Positions 38,578-47,188 of a DNA stretch of 64,000 nt are shown piece after piece. Position 1 is the first letter of the stretch. Each line of letters begins with the position of its first letter. This DNA is from Jiangella muralis (GTDB lineage Bacteria; Actinomycetota; Actinomycetes; Jiangellales; Jiangellaceae), in NCBI RefSeq assembly GCF_001270745.1, contig NZ_LFXL01000041.1:1-64000 (forward strand), in the 5' to 3' direction. The notes beneath the pieces were generated by a model. The model was not told where the DNA came from, did not search any database, and was given only the letters and a program-made list of their open reading frames with translations. The position numbers and the translations under genes are program-made.

Positions 38578-41504
38578 TGAACGAGAGCAGGGGACGCCGC
38601 GCGTCGCGGCCGCAGACCCGGACGGAGCGCACGTCGCGGCCGGTGTCGCCGATCGAGGCGTCGGTCACGGCCACCGCGTCGCTGCGCGAGACCGGGCCGC
38701 AGCGGTTCCAGCGCCGCGGCGTGCCGGAGGCCAAACGCAGCATGCCGCAGGCCCTCGCGTCCGGGTTCGCACTGGCGCTGCTGGTCATCGGCGTGCCGGT
38801 GCTGCTGCTCATCCTCGGCGGCCCGCCGCCGATCCCGACGTCGATGCCCGGGCGCGACGACCTCACCGCCACCATCGGCGCCGAGCAGCTGGTCGGCGTG
38901 CTGCTGTGGGTGGTGTGGCTGGCCTGGCTGCAGTTCACCATCTGCGTGCTGACGGAGCTGCGCAGCGCCGTCCGCGGCGTCGGGCTGCCCGGACGGGTGC
39001 CGCTGTCCGGCCCGACGCAGCGCTTCGCCCGCGCGCTGGTCGCGTCGGTGCTGGTCGCCACCGCTGCGGTCGGCCAGGCGGCGGCCGCCTCCCCGGCCGC
39101 CGCGCCGGAGGCGCCCACCGTCGGCACCAGCGTCACGGCCGAGGCCTACGACGGCCAGGCCGAGGTCACCGTCCAGCAGGAGGCGCCGGCCGCGGCCGCG
39201 CCCGCCGAGAGTGAGATCGAGTACCGCCTGGGCAGCATGGTGCTCGACCCCGAGGAGGGCGCCGAGCTGGTCGGCCAGAAGGTCTACATCGTGCAGCCGC
39301 CCGACGGGCGCTACCACGACAACCTCTGGGACATCGCCGAGCGCACGCTCGGCGACGGCCGCCGCTACCAGGAGATCTTCGAGCTGAACCGCGGCCGCGA
39401 GCAGCCCGACGGCCACGAGTTGTCGCTGGCCCGCCTGATCTACCCGAACTGGCTGCTGATCGTGCCGGCCGACGCCGCGGGCGTCGACGTCGTCACCGCC
39501 GAGGCGCCGGCGCCGGAGACCCCGCCCCCGCCGCCGGCCCCGCCGATCGGGTCCGAGGAGGGCGGCGGCCAGCAGGAGGGCATCGGCGAGACCGGGGCCG
39601 GCCTGTTCGCCGACTTCGTCGCCACCGGCGAGGCCGAGTCCGTCAACACGAACCCGCACGCCGGCCTGATCGACGCCGGGCTGCTGGCTGCGGGCCTGCT
39701 GGCGTCGCTGGAGCTGATCCGCCGCCGGCGGCGCACGCCGGAGCCGGGCGGCGACGAGCTCGAGGCCGAGGTGGCGCTGCGCATCGGCGCCGACCCCGAC
39801 CGCGCCCGCTGGCTGGACTACGCGCTGCGGCACCTCGCCGCGGCCTGCCAGGAGGCCGGCCGGCCGCTGCCCCCGGTGTACACCGCCGTGGTCGACAGCG
39901 CGTCGGTCGAGCTGCTGCTGGCGCCGGCCCGGGCCGACGCGCCGGAGCCGTGGTCGGTGCTCGACGAGGGCCGCCGCTGGATCCTGAACCGCGCCGACGT
40001 CGCCGTCGACCCCGAACTGCGCGGCCGGGTGCTGGCGCCGTACCCCGGCCTGGTCTCGCTGGGCCGCAGCGGCGACCGCGACGTCCTCGTCGATCTCGAG
40101 GCGGCCGGCGGCCCGATCTGCATCGACGGCGACCCGGAGGCCACCTTCGAGGTGGTCACCGCGCTGGCCGTCGAGCTGGCCACCAACCAGTGGTCCGACC
40201 ACCTGCGGGTCACCGCCGACGGCCTGCCGGACGCGCTCAGCGTCTTCGGCCCGGGCCGGCTGCGGCTGGTCGACGGCGTCGAGCCGCTGCTGCCCGAGCT
40301 GGCCGCCCGCCGCGCCGACCGCCTGGGCGCCGACGTGCTCACCGGGCGGGTCCGCCCGGGCGGGTCCGGCAACTGGATGCCGGAGTACCTCGTGCTCGGC
40401 ACGCCGCCCACCGGCGAGCTGGCCGAGCAGCTGGTGGCGCTGACGAACGCCGCCGGGCGGTCGCCGCTGGGCGTGGTCTGCGCCGGCGACGTGCCGGGCG
40501 CGCGCTGGCGGATCCACGTCGACGCCGCCGGCACCCTGGAGCTGCCCGCGCTGGGCCTGTCGGTGCGGGCCAACCAGCTGTCGTGGCGCAGCATCGAGGC
40601 GCTGGTCGGCCTGGTCGATCCGGACCGCAGCCACGACCCCGACCCCGGCGCCCCGAACCTCAACGAGGCCTGGTTGCCGGACGTCCGGCCCGAGGTGCCG
40701 CAGGTGCGCACGCTGGTCACCGAGGCCGAGCTGGCCACGGCGCCGGTGCGGGTGTACATCCTGGGCCCGGTGGTGGTGCAGGCGCGCACCGAGATCGAGG
40801 CCGAGCGCCGCGCGCTGGCCACCGAGATCGTCGTGCACCTGGCGCTGCACCGCGACGGCGTGCACCCGACGGTGCTGGCGGCGGCCGTGTGGCCGCGCGG
40901 CGTCACGGCGGCGGTGCGCGAGTCCACCTTCGCGCGGGTGCGCGAGTGGCTCGGCGTCGACCGCGCCGGTTCGCCGTACCTGCTGATGACCGAGGACGGC
41001 AAGCTGAAGCTGAGCGACACTGTCGTCCTCGACTGGGACGTCGTGTGCGCGCTGCTCAGCCAGGCGCGGCAGACGCGGCGCCCGTCCGAGGAGGCCGACC
41101 TGCTGCGCCGGGCGCTGCGGGTGGCCCGCGGCCCGGTGCTCAGCGAGCGGCCGCAGGGACGCTACGCCTGGATCGCCCGGGCCCGCGTCGAACGCGCGGC
41201 GTCGGACCTGCTGGTCGACGCCGCGCACAGGTTGTCCGTCATCACCCGCGACGGCGGCGACCCGGCCACGGCGGGAGCCGCGGCCAGGGCCGGGCTGCGG
41301 GTCAGGCCGGCAGAGCAGCTGCTCTGGCGCGACCTGATCCTCGCCCAGCACGCCGTCGACGGGCGGGGCGGAGTCATGGCGGTGGAGGGCGAGATGAGCG
41401 AAACCCTCCTGGGCATCGGTGGCATCGAGCTCGCGGCGGAGACGGCCGCGCTGCTCGAGGAACTGGTGCCGGGTGGTGGAGGGAGACATCGCGATCTCGC
41501 ATAG
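38577..41504 (+). CDS. Membrane protein with LysM and BTAD (transcriptional activator-like) domains
   Basis: The 975-aa protein has a basic start, then three hydrophobic helices (about 61-83, 103-127 and 147-166) and a LysM-type segment at about 238-297 (N-L-W-D-I-A-E-R-T-L-G-D-G, ending N-W-L-L-I-V-P). A P-rich stretch and a fourth helix (about 362-380) follow. The end (about 720-940) looks like the winged helix plus BTAD of SARP-type regulators (R-V-Y-I-L-G-P-V-V-V, W-P-R-G, then A-L-R-V-A-R-G-P-V-L). It may link the cell wall or pilus to gene control, or the BTAD part may serve only as a protein-binding module. ATG at 38577 is 6 nt after GGGGGA; a GTG three bases upstream is possible. It ends the Tad operon. 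Confidence 0.82.
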   Translation: MNESRGRRASRPQTRTERTSRPVSPIEASVTATASLRETGPQRFQRRGVPEAKRSMPQALASGFALALLVIGVPVLLLILGGPPPIPTSMPGRDDLTATIGAEQLVGVLLWVVWLAWLQFTICVLTELRSAVRGVGLPGRVPLSGPTQRFARALVASVLVATAAVGQAAAASPAAAPEAPTVGTSVTAEAYDGQAEVTVQQEAPAAAAPAESEIEYRLGSMVLDPEEGAELVGQKVYIVQPPDGRYHDNLWDIAERTLGDGRRYQEIFELNRGREQPDGHELSLARLIYPNWLLIVPADAAGVDVVTAEAPAPETPPPPPAPPIGSEEGGGQQEGIGETGAGLFADFVATGEAESVNTNPHAGLIDAGLLAAGLLASLELIRRRRRTPEPGGDELEAEVALRIGADPDRARWLDYALRHLAAACQEAGRPLPPVYTAVVDSASVELLLAPARADAPEPWSVLDEGRRWILNRADVAVDPELRGRVLAPYPGLVSLGRSGDRDVLVDLEAAGGPICIDGDPEATFEVVTALAVELATNQWSDHLRVTADGLPDALSVFGPGRLRLVDGVEPLLPELAARRADRLGADVLTGRVRPGGSGNWMPEYLVLGTPPTGELAEQLVALTNAAGRSPLGVVCAGDVPGARWRIHVDAAGTLELPALGLSVRANQLSWRSIEALVGLVDPDRSHDPDPGAPNLNEAWLPDVRPEVPQVRTLVTEAELATAPVRVYILGPVVVQARTEIEAERRALATEIVVHLALHRDGVHPTVLAAAVWPRGVTAAVRESTFARVREWLGVDRAGSPYLLMTEDGKLKLSDTVVLDWDVVCALLSQARQTRRPSEEADLLRRALRVARGPVLSERPQGRYAWIARARVERAASDLLVDAAHRLSVITRDGGDPATAGAAARAGLRVRPAEQLLWRDLILAQHAVDGRGGVMAVEGEMSETLLGIGGIELAAETAALLEELVPGGGGRHRDLA

Positions 41505-41764
41505 TTCGGAAACCCCGATCATTGCCGAAGGAGGTACCCCGAAACGTCTCGGGAATCATTCATGAATGGGCACGCAATTGTCCCCTGTCCGCGGTCGTTA
41601 ATTGGCCCGCGGGTGATGTTCCGTTGCCTTTGATGGATGTTCTCCGAGAAATTCAGAAAAGGCCGTCGCGGAAGTTGCAAATTGCGCGACGACCGGTAGA
41701 ATTAGAAGTGTCGTGCCGCACCCGACGCGGTGGGGCGTAGTTATTCACGAGGGAGTAGAGAACA
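41505..41764. other. AT-richer intergenic region before the WXG100 gene
   Basis: The 260 bp are visibly richer in A and T than the flanking genes. They hold a perfect AAGGAGGT (41528-41535) without a start codon at a usable distance, a small hairpin (CCCGA/TCGGG, 41538-41553) and the WXG100 promoter. Short ORFs here are not convincing. Confidence 0.6.
41675..41702 (+). promoter_or_regulatory. Promoter of the WXG100 gene
   Basis: TTGCAA (41675-41680), 16 bp, TAGAAT (41697-41702). Transcription would start near 41709, giving a 5' leader of about 55 nt. Confidence 0.6.
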
Positions 41765-42037
41765 ATGGGTGTTGGTGCAGATCTTCCCACTCTTCGGGAA
41801 CTCCACGGGACGTTCACCAGGAACTCCGAGTCCGCGGACACCATCAAGAAGGAGGTCGACACCGGCGTCGGCAACGCCGTGTGGACCGGCCGTTACGCGG
41901 ATGACTTCCGGAATGCCTGGGAGGAGTACCGCACGAACCTCGACACGCTTCGGGATGCCCTGACCGGTGCTGCCGACGACGTGCGGATCAACCACAACAA
42001 CATCGCCGAGGCGACGGGCGAGTCCGACCGCATCTGA
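41765..42037 (+). CDS. WXG100 family type VII secretion protein
   Basis: The 90-aa protein has the two-helix hairpin pattern of ESAT-6-like proteins, with Trp40-Thr-Gly42 at the turn. Around it lies N-A-V-W-T-G-R-Y-A-D-D-F. No Y-x-x-x-D/E export motif is visible at the C-terminus. It has its own promoter, is followed by a strong hairpin, and then by the FHA-EccC/EssC-type ATPase gene, which fits a secreted substrate made in excess over the machine. Confidence 0.88.
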   Translation: MGVGADLPTLRELHGTFTRNSESADTIKKEVDTGVGNAVWTGRYADDFRNAWEEYRTNLDTLRDALTGAADDVRINHNNIAEATGESDRI

Positions 42038-42056
42038 CGGCCGGAACGCTTTGCGA

Positions 42057-42095
42057 CAGGTGGCCCACATTCTCGCCGAGGATGTGGGCCACCTG
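42057..42095 (+). terminator. Strong hairpin between the WXG100 gene and the secretion ATPase gene
   Basis: CAGGTGGCCCACAT (42057-42070) pairs perfectly with 42082-42095. The loop bases can add four more pairs (one G-T), leaving a 3-base loop. No T-run follows. It can end most transcripts after the WXG100 gene. Confidence 0.7.
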
Positions 42096-42155
42096 CGCAG
42101 GTAAACTACGTCGTGAACGGGCCGGCAGGCCCAGCGCGGAAACGGGGACGGGAAC

Positions 42156-45100
42156 GTGCGGCTGCTGCTGAGCGCCACCGCATCGGGCGATGGCGACATC
42201 GTCGACCTCGCCGTCGACTGCGAGGACGATGCCACTGTCGCTGACATCGCCCGGCAGCTGGCTGCCCGCGTCCGCCCGGCGGCCGAGCCGCAGATCGTCC
42301 ACACCGCCGGCCGGCACCTCGGCGTCGTCGGCGAGAGCGTCCTCGACGACGCCCTGACCGAGGGCGGCCTCCCGCCCACCCTCTACCTCGCCGGCGTCCC
42401 GCTCGAGCCCGCCGTCAAGGTGGCCGAGTCGCCGCTGCGCAACGGCGCCCTGGTCGGCGTCGGCACCCCGCTGCCCGACGTGTTCGGCGAGCGCACCGGC
42501 GTCGTCCAGGTGCGCACCGTGTCCGGGCTCGGCTCCGGCCGGGTCGACTACCTCTCGCCCGGCAGCCACGAGATCGGCAGCCGGGCCGGGTCCGCCATCC
42601 ACCTCTACGGCGAGGACACCCCGCCCCTGGCCGCCCGGCTCGACGTCACCGTCGACGGCACGGTCACGCTGACGCCCGACCCGTCGCTGGTCGGCGTGCA
42701 GGTGCCGCCGCCGCCGCGGGCCCGCCAGTTGGAGGGCCCCATCGTCGTGCCGAAGGACGAGGACCAGCCCACCGGCCGCAAGCGCAAGCGGAAGCGGAAG
42801 CGGCGGTTCAAGAAGCGCATGGAGGAGCTGGCCCGGCTCAAGCACCCCAACCTCACCGTCGACCCCGAGGCCGACCGCCCGTTCCTGCACCTCGACCGCG
42901 TGCCGGTCGACGGGCCGGTCGTCTGGCCGCCGGGTGGCGCGCTGGTGGTCGGCGACGTCCAGCTGGAGCTGGCGCTGCCCGCCGATCCGGACGCCTCGCT
43001 GTCGCCGAGCCCGGGCGGGATGACGCTGGACTACAACCGGCCGCCGCGGCTGCTGCCGCCGCCCCGGCAGACGGAGTTCCGGCTGCCGCACGAGCCGCGC
43101 AAGCCCGACAAGGAGCCCATGCCGTGGGCCATCGCGATGGCCCCGATGCTCATGGGCGGCGCGATGTTCTACTTCACCCGGTCGCCGTTCAGCCTGATGA
43201 TCATGGTCATCACGCCGATCATGATGATCTCGCGCTACCGCAGCACCAAGAACCAGCAGCAGAACCGCTATCACGACGAGATGAAGAACTACGTCGAGCG
43301 GATGCGGCACATCGAGAACCAGGCGTACGAGGGCCTGGTGACCGAGCGGTCCGCCCGCCGGCGCGACCTCCCCGACCCCGCGGCGGTGCTGCTGTTCGCC
43401 ACCGGGCCGCGCTCGCAGTTGTGGGAGCGCCGCCGCACCGATCCCGACTTCATGCACGTGCGGGTCGGCACCGCCGACGTCCCCAGCGAAGTGTCGATGA
43501 CCGACCCGGCGCGCGCGGACCACGAGAAGGTGCTGCACTGGACCGCGCCCGACGTGCCGGTCGACGTGCCGCTGGAGCAGGCCGGGGTCACCGGCGTGGC
43601 CGGCCGCGACGACGTCCGCCGCACGGTGGCCGGTTGGATGGCCGCGCAGGTCGCGACGCTGCACAGCCCGGCCGACGTCGACATCGTGGTGCTCTCCGAC
43701 GCCGACGGCGGCGCGGCCTGGAACTGGATGCGCTGGCTGCCGCACGTGCGCCGGGGCGAGGACTCCGACGTCATCGCCGGCATCGGCGCCGACGACGAGA
43801 CCACGAACCGGCGCGTCGCCGAGCTGATGTCGATCATGGAGCGGCGCAAGGCCGCGCTGAACGACCGCGGCGGCGGCATGCTCGCCTCCCGAGACATCAC
43901 CTTCCCGCCGCTGCTGGTGGTGCTCGACGGCGCCCGCCGCATCCGGCTGCTGCCCGGCCTCATCACGCTGCTGCGCGGCGGCCCCCGCGTGGGCATCGAC
44001 TTCCTCTGCATCGACGCCGACGAACGGCTGCTGCCCGAGGAGTGCAACGTCGTCGTGTCGATCGGGCCGGACGGCATCGCGACCGTGCGCCGGACCGGCC
44101 ATCCGACGGTCGAGGGCATCCGTCTCGACGTCGTGTCGGCGGCGTGGTGCGAGCGGCTGGGCCGTGCGCTCGCCCCGGTCAAGGACGTCAGCTCCGAAGA
44201 CCTGTCGTCCTCGCTGCCGTCGTCGAGCCGGCTGCTCGACGTCCTGAAGCTGGACCCGCCCACCCCCGAGGCGATCCAGGACTGGTGGGCCCGCATCGGG
44301 CGCACCACCAAGGCGGTCATCGGCGAGGGCATGGACGGCGCGTTCGCCGTCGACGTCAGGGCCGACGGGCCGCACGGCCTGGTGGCCGGCACCACCGGCT
44401 CCGGCAAGTCAGAGCTGCTGCAGACCCTCATCGCCTCCCTCGCCGTCGCCAACCGGCCGGACGAGATGACGTTCGTGCTGGTCGACTACAAGGGCGGCGC
44501 GGCGTTCAAGGACTGCAACAACCTCGCGCACACCGTCGGCATGGTCACCGACCTCGACGGCCACCTCACCACCCGCGCCCTGGACAGCCTGGCCGCGGAG
44601 CTGCATCGTCGCGAGCACCAGCTGGCGCACGCGGGGAAGAAGGACATCGAGGACTACCTCGCCGGCAAAGAGCCCGACGACGACCCGATGCCGCGGCTGA
44701 TGATCATCATCGACGAGTTCGCCGCGCTGGTCACCGAGCTGCCCGACTTCGTCAAGGGCCTGGTCGACATCGCCCGCCGGGGCCGGTCGCTCGGCGTGCA
44801 CCTGCTGCTGGCCACCCAGCGCCCGGCCGGTGTCGTCAGCGCCGAGATCAAGTCGAACACCAACCTGCGCATCGCGCTGCGGGTCACCGACGGCAACGAC
44901 AGCCAGGACGTCATCGAGGCCAAGGACGCCGCGGAGATCTCGAAGTCCACGCCGGGCCGCGCCTACGCCCGGCTGGGCGCGTCGTCGCTGGTGCCGTTCC
45001 AGTCGTCCCGGGTCGGCGGCCGGCCGCACCAGCCCGGCGCCGCCGTCTCGGTCGACCTGCGGTCGCTCTACTGGGAGGAGCTCGGCCGGACGCCGCAGAA

Positions 45101-46832
45101 GAACGACGCCGGCGACAAGGACGAGGACGTCTCCACGCCGACCGATCTCGAGAGCCTGGTCACCGCGATCAACGCGGCGTCGGAGAACACCGGCATCGCC
45201 GCGCCGCCGCCGCCGTGGCTGCCGCCGCTCGACGACGTCGTCACGCTCGACGAGGTCATGGCCGACCCCGCGTCCGTCATCGAGCGCGGGCGCGAGATCC
45301 GCATCCCGTTCGGCGTCGTCGACGTCCCCCGCGAGCAGAGCCGCACGGTCGCGTTCTACGAGCTGTCCGCCGGCGGCCACTTCGGCATCATCGGCGCGCC
45401 GCGCAGCGGCCGGTCCACCGTGCTGCGGGCCGTCGCCGGGCTGGTCGGCCGCGAGATCTCGCCGCGCGACGTCCACCTCTACGGCATCGACTGCGGCAAC
45501 AACGCGCTGCTGCCGATGGTCGGGCTGCCGCACACCGGCGCCGTCGTCAGCCGCGACCAGCCCGAGCGGCTGTCCGCGCTGTCCGCCCGCCTCCGCGCCG
45601 AGATCGGCCGGCGGCAGCAGCTGCTGGCCGAGCAGGGCTACTCCGACCTCAGCGAGCAGCGCGCCGCCGCCGCCGAGCCGGCCGACCGCCTGCCGTACCT
45701 GCTGGTGCTGTTCGACCGCTGGGAGGGCTTCGTCCAGTCGTTCGAGAACTTCGACAGCGGCCGGCTCATCGACCAGTGGCTGCAGATCCTGCAGGAGGGC
45801 TCCGGCGTCGGCGTCAAGGTGATCATGACGGCCGACCGCACCGCGCTGGTCGGCCGGGTGTCCGCGCTGGTCGAGGACAAGATGATGCTGCGCATGACGG
45901 ACGCCAGCGACTTCGGCAACATCGGCATGCACCCGAAGAAGGTGCCCGAGCACATGCCGGCCGGCCGCGGCTTCCGCGCCGAGGGCCTGCGCGAGACCCA
46001 GGTCGCGCTGCTCACCGACGACGTCGAGGGCACCGCGCAGGTGGCCGCGCTGCAGCAGATCGCCCGCGAGGCCAAGGAGCGCCACGCCGACGTCCCGCGC
46101 CGTCAGTTGCCGTTCCGGGTCGACCAGCTGCCGTCGCGGATCAGCTACGCCGACGCGCTCGAGCTGGCCGAGCGGCCGCTGGCGCCGACGGAGCTGCCGC
46201 TCGCGGTCGGCGGCGACACCCTGACCCTGCGCGCGCTCGACGCCATCGACCACGGTCCCGGCATCCTCGTGCTCGGCCCGCGCCGGTCCGGGCGCAGCAC
46301 CGCGCTGCTGACGATGGCGCGGTCGATGCTGGAGCGCGACTGGAAGATCCTGATCGTCACGCCGCGGCGCAGCCCGCTGCGCGAGCTGGCGGGCCGGCCC
46401 GGCGTCGAGGCCGTCGTCGACCTCGAGCTCGACAAGGACGAAGGCACCCGGCTGTGGGAGTCCATGGTCCCGGAGAAGGGCGGCCGGCCCACCGCCGTCA
46501 TCGTCGACGACCTCGAGCTGATGGGCGTCGACGGCTGGATGGTGGACCTGCTGACCAAGCACCTGCCGAAACTGCGCGACACCGGCAGCGTCATCGTCGC
46601 CGCCGGCACCACCGACGACCTCGGCAGCAGCTACCGCGGCCCGGCCGCGGTGCTGAAGAAGTCGCGGTCCGGCGTCCTGCTCTCGCCGGGCGCGACGGCC
46701 GACGGCGACCACTTCGGCATCAAGCTGCCCCGGTCGATGACCGGCGGCATGCCGCCCGGCCGCGGCCTGTTCTCGGCGGCCGGCCAGTGGCAGCTGGTGC
46801 AGGTGCCGGAGACGAAGCTGGAGCAGCCATGA
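42156..46832 (+). CDS. Type VII secretion ATPase, FHA-FtsK/SpoIIIE (EccC/EssC-like)
   Basis: The 1558-aa motor protein has an FHA-like N-terminal part (about 100-190, with I-G-S-R-A-G-S-A-I), a Lys/Arg-rich stretch (about 208-225) and two close membrane helices (about 322-358). Three FtsK/SpoIIIE ATPase domains follow. The first has a canonical Walker A G-T-T-G-S-G-K-S-E (about 744-752) and Walker B M-I-I-I-D-E-F. The second and third have S-G-R-S-T (about 1078 and 1372), Arg in place of the catalytic Lys, and so are probably weak or inactive. The FHA front end is closer to Firmicutes EssC than to mycobacterial EccC. GTG at 42156. No other core T7SS component is coded in the window. Confidence 0.88.
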   Translation: MRLLLSATASGDGDIVDLAVDCEDDATVADIARQLAARVRPAAEPQIVHTAGRHLGVVGESVLDDALTEGGLPPTLYLAGVPLEPAVKVAESPLRNGALVGVGTPLPDVFGERTGVVQVRTVSGLGSGRVDYLSPGSHEIGSRAGSAIHLYGEDTPPLAARLDVTVDGTVTLTPDPSLVGVQVPPPPRARQLEGPIVVPKDEDQPTGRKRKRKRKRRFKKRMEELARLKHPNLTVDPEADRPFLHLDRVPVDGPVVWPPGGALVVGDVQLELALPADPDASLSPSPGGMTLDYNRPPRLLPPPRQTEFRLPHEPRKPDKEPMPWAIAMAPMLMGGAMFYFTRSPFSLMIMVITPIMMISRYRSTKNQQQNRYHDEMKNYVERMRHIENQAYEGLVTERSARRRDLPDPAAVLLFATGPRSQLWERRRTDPDFMHVRVGTADVPSEVSMTDPARADHEKVLHWTAPDVPVDVPLEQAGVTGVAGRDDVRRTVAGWMAAQVATLHSPADVDIVVLSDADGGAAWNWMRWLPHVRRGEDSDVIAGIGADDETTNRRVAELMSIMERRKAALNDRGGGMLASRDITFPPLLVVLDGARRIRLLPGLITLLRGGPRVGIDFLCIDADERLLPEECNVVVSIGPDGIATVRRTGHPTVEGIRLDVVSAAWCERLGRALAPVKDVSSEDLSSSLPSSSRLLDVLKLDPPTPEAIQDWWARIGRTTKAVIGEGMDGAFAVDVRADGPHGLVAGTTGSGKSELLQTLIASLAVANRPDEMTFVLVDYKGGAAFKDCNNLAHTVGMVTDLDGHLTTRALDSLAAELHRREHQLAHAGKKDIEDYLAGKEPDDDPMPRLMIIIDEFAALVTELPDFVKGLVDIARRGRSLGVHLLLATQRPAGVVSAEIKSNTNLRIALRVTDGNDSQDVIEAKDAAEISKSTPGRAYARLGASSLVPFQSSRVGGRPHQPGAAVSVDLRSLYWEELGRTPQKNDAGDKDEDVSTPTDLESLVTAINAASENTGIAAPPPPWLPPLDDVVTLDEVMADPASVIERGREIRIPFGVVDVPREQSRTVAFYELSAGGHFGIIGAPRSGRSTVLRAVAGLVGREISPRDVHLYGIDCGNNALLPMVGLPHTGAVVSRDQPERLSALSARLRAEIGRRQQLLAEQGYSDLSEQRAAAAEPADRLPYLLVLFDRWEGFVQSFENFDSGRLIDQWLQILQEGSGVGVKVIMTADRTALVGRVSALVEDKMMLRMTDASDFGNIGMHPKKVPEHMPAGRGFRAEGLRETQVALLTDDVEGTAQVAALQQIAREAKERHADVPRRQLPFRVDQLPSRISYADALELAERPLAPTELPLAVGGDTLTLRALDAIDHGPGILVLGPRRSGRSTALLTMARSMLERDWKILIVTPRRSPLRELAGRPGVEAVVDLELDKDEGTRLWESMVPEKGGRPTAVIVDDLELMGVDGWMVDLLTKHLPKLRDTGSVIVAAGTTDDLGSSYRGPAAVLKKSRSGVLLSPGATADGDHFGIKLPRSMTGGMPPGRGLFSAAGQWQLVQVPETKLEQP

Positions 46833-46868
46833 CACCTGTGCACCTGGAGACGAAGGCGGGACACCACC

Positions 46869-47156
46869 GTGGCCGATGATGCCGACAACCAGTACAAGCT
46901 GGCGCTGGCGGAGGAGCTCCCCACCATCCGTGGCGATGCGATGATCTGCGGCTTCCCCTTCTACGAGGCCGAGGACGCGCTCGAGAAGAAGGCGTGGACC
47001 AGCGGCGTCGCAGACGACTTCTCCACGGCGCTGACCGGACACCACAGCACGGCCGGCGAGGCCGGCGAGAGCGCCGGCACGGCGCTGGAGAACAGGCATG
47101 ACAACGAGCCGGACAAGGTGCCGGCCGACGACGACCGCGCCCGCTGGGCGGGCTGA
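46869..47156 (+). CDS. Small W-motif protein, WXG100-like partner A
   Basis: The 95-aa acidic protein starts at GTG 46869, 36 nt after the ATPase gene. The centre reads K-A-W-T-S-G-V-A-D-D-F (Trp43), close to the WXG100 protein upstream (W-T-G-R-Y-A-D-D-F) and to the small protein at 50965-51363 (W-V-S-R-L-A-D-E-F). The C-terminus is charged. It may be a secreted substrate or a chaperone for the next, large gene. No family name is known to me. Confidence 0.7.
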   Translation: MADDADNQYKLALAEELPTIRGDAMICGFPFYEAEDALEKKAWTSGVADDFSTALTGHHSTAGEAGESAGTALENRHDNEPDKVPADDDRARWAG

Positions 47157-47188
47157 ACCCCGCAACACGCACCGTCTGGAGATTGTCC

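Noticed and set aside
41562-41633. Short ORF of 23 codons after the AAGGAGGT site
   Set aside because: The distance from the ribosome site is 26 nt and the peptide has no recognisable pattern.
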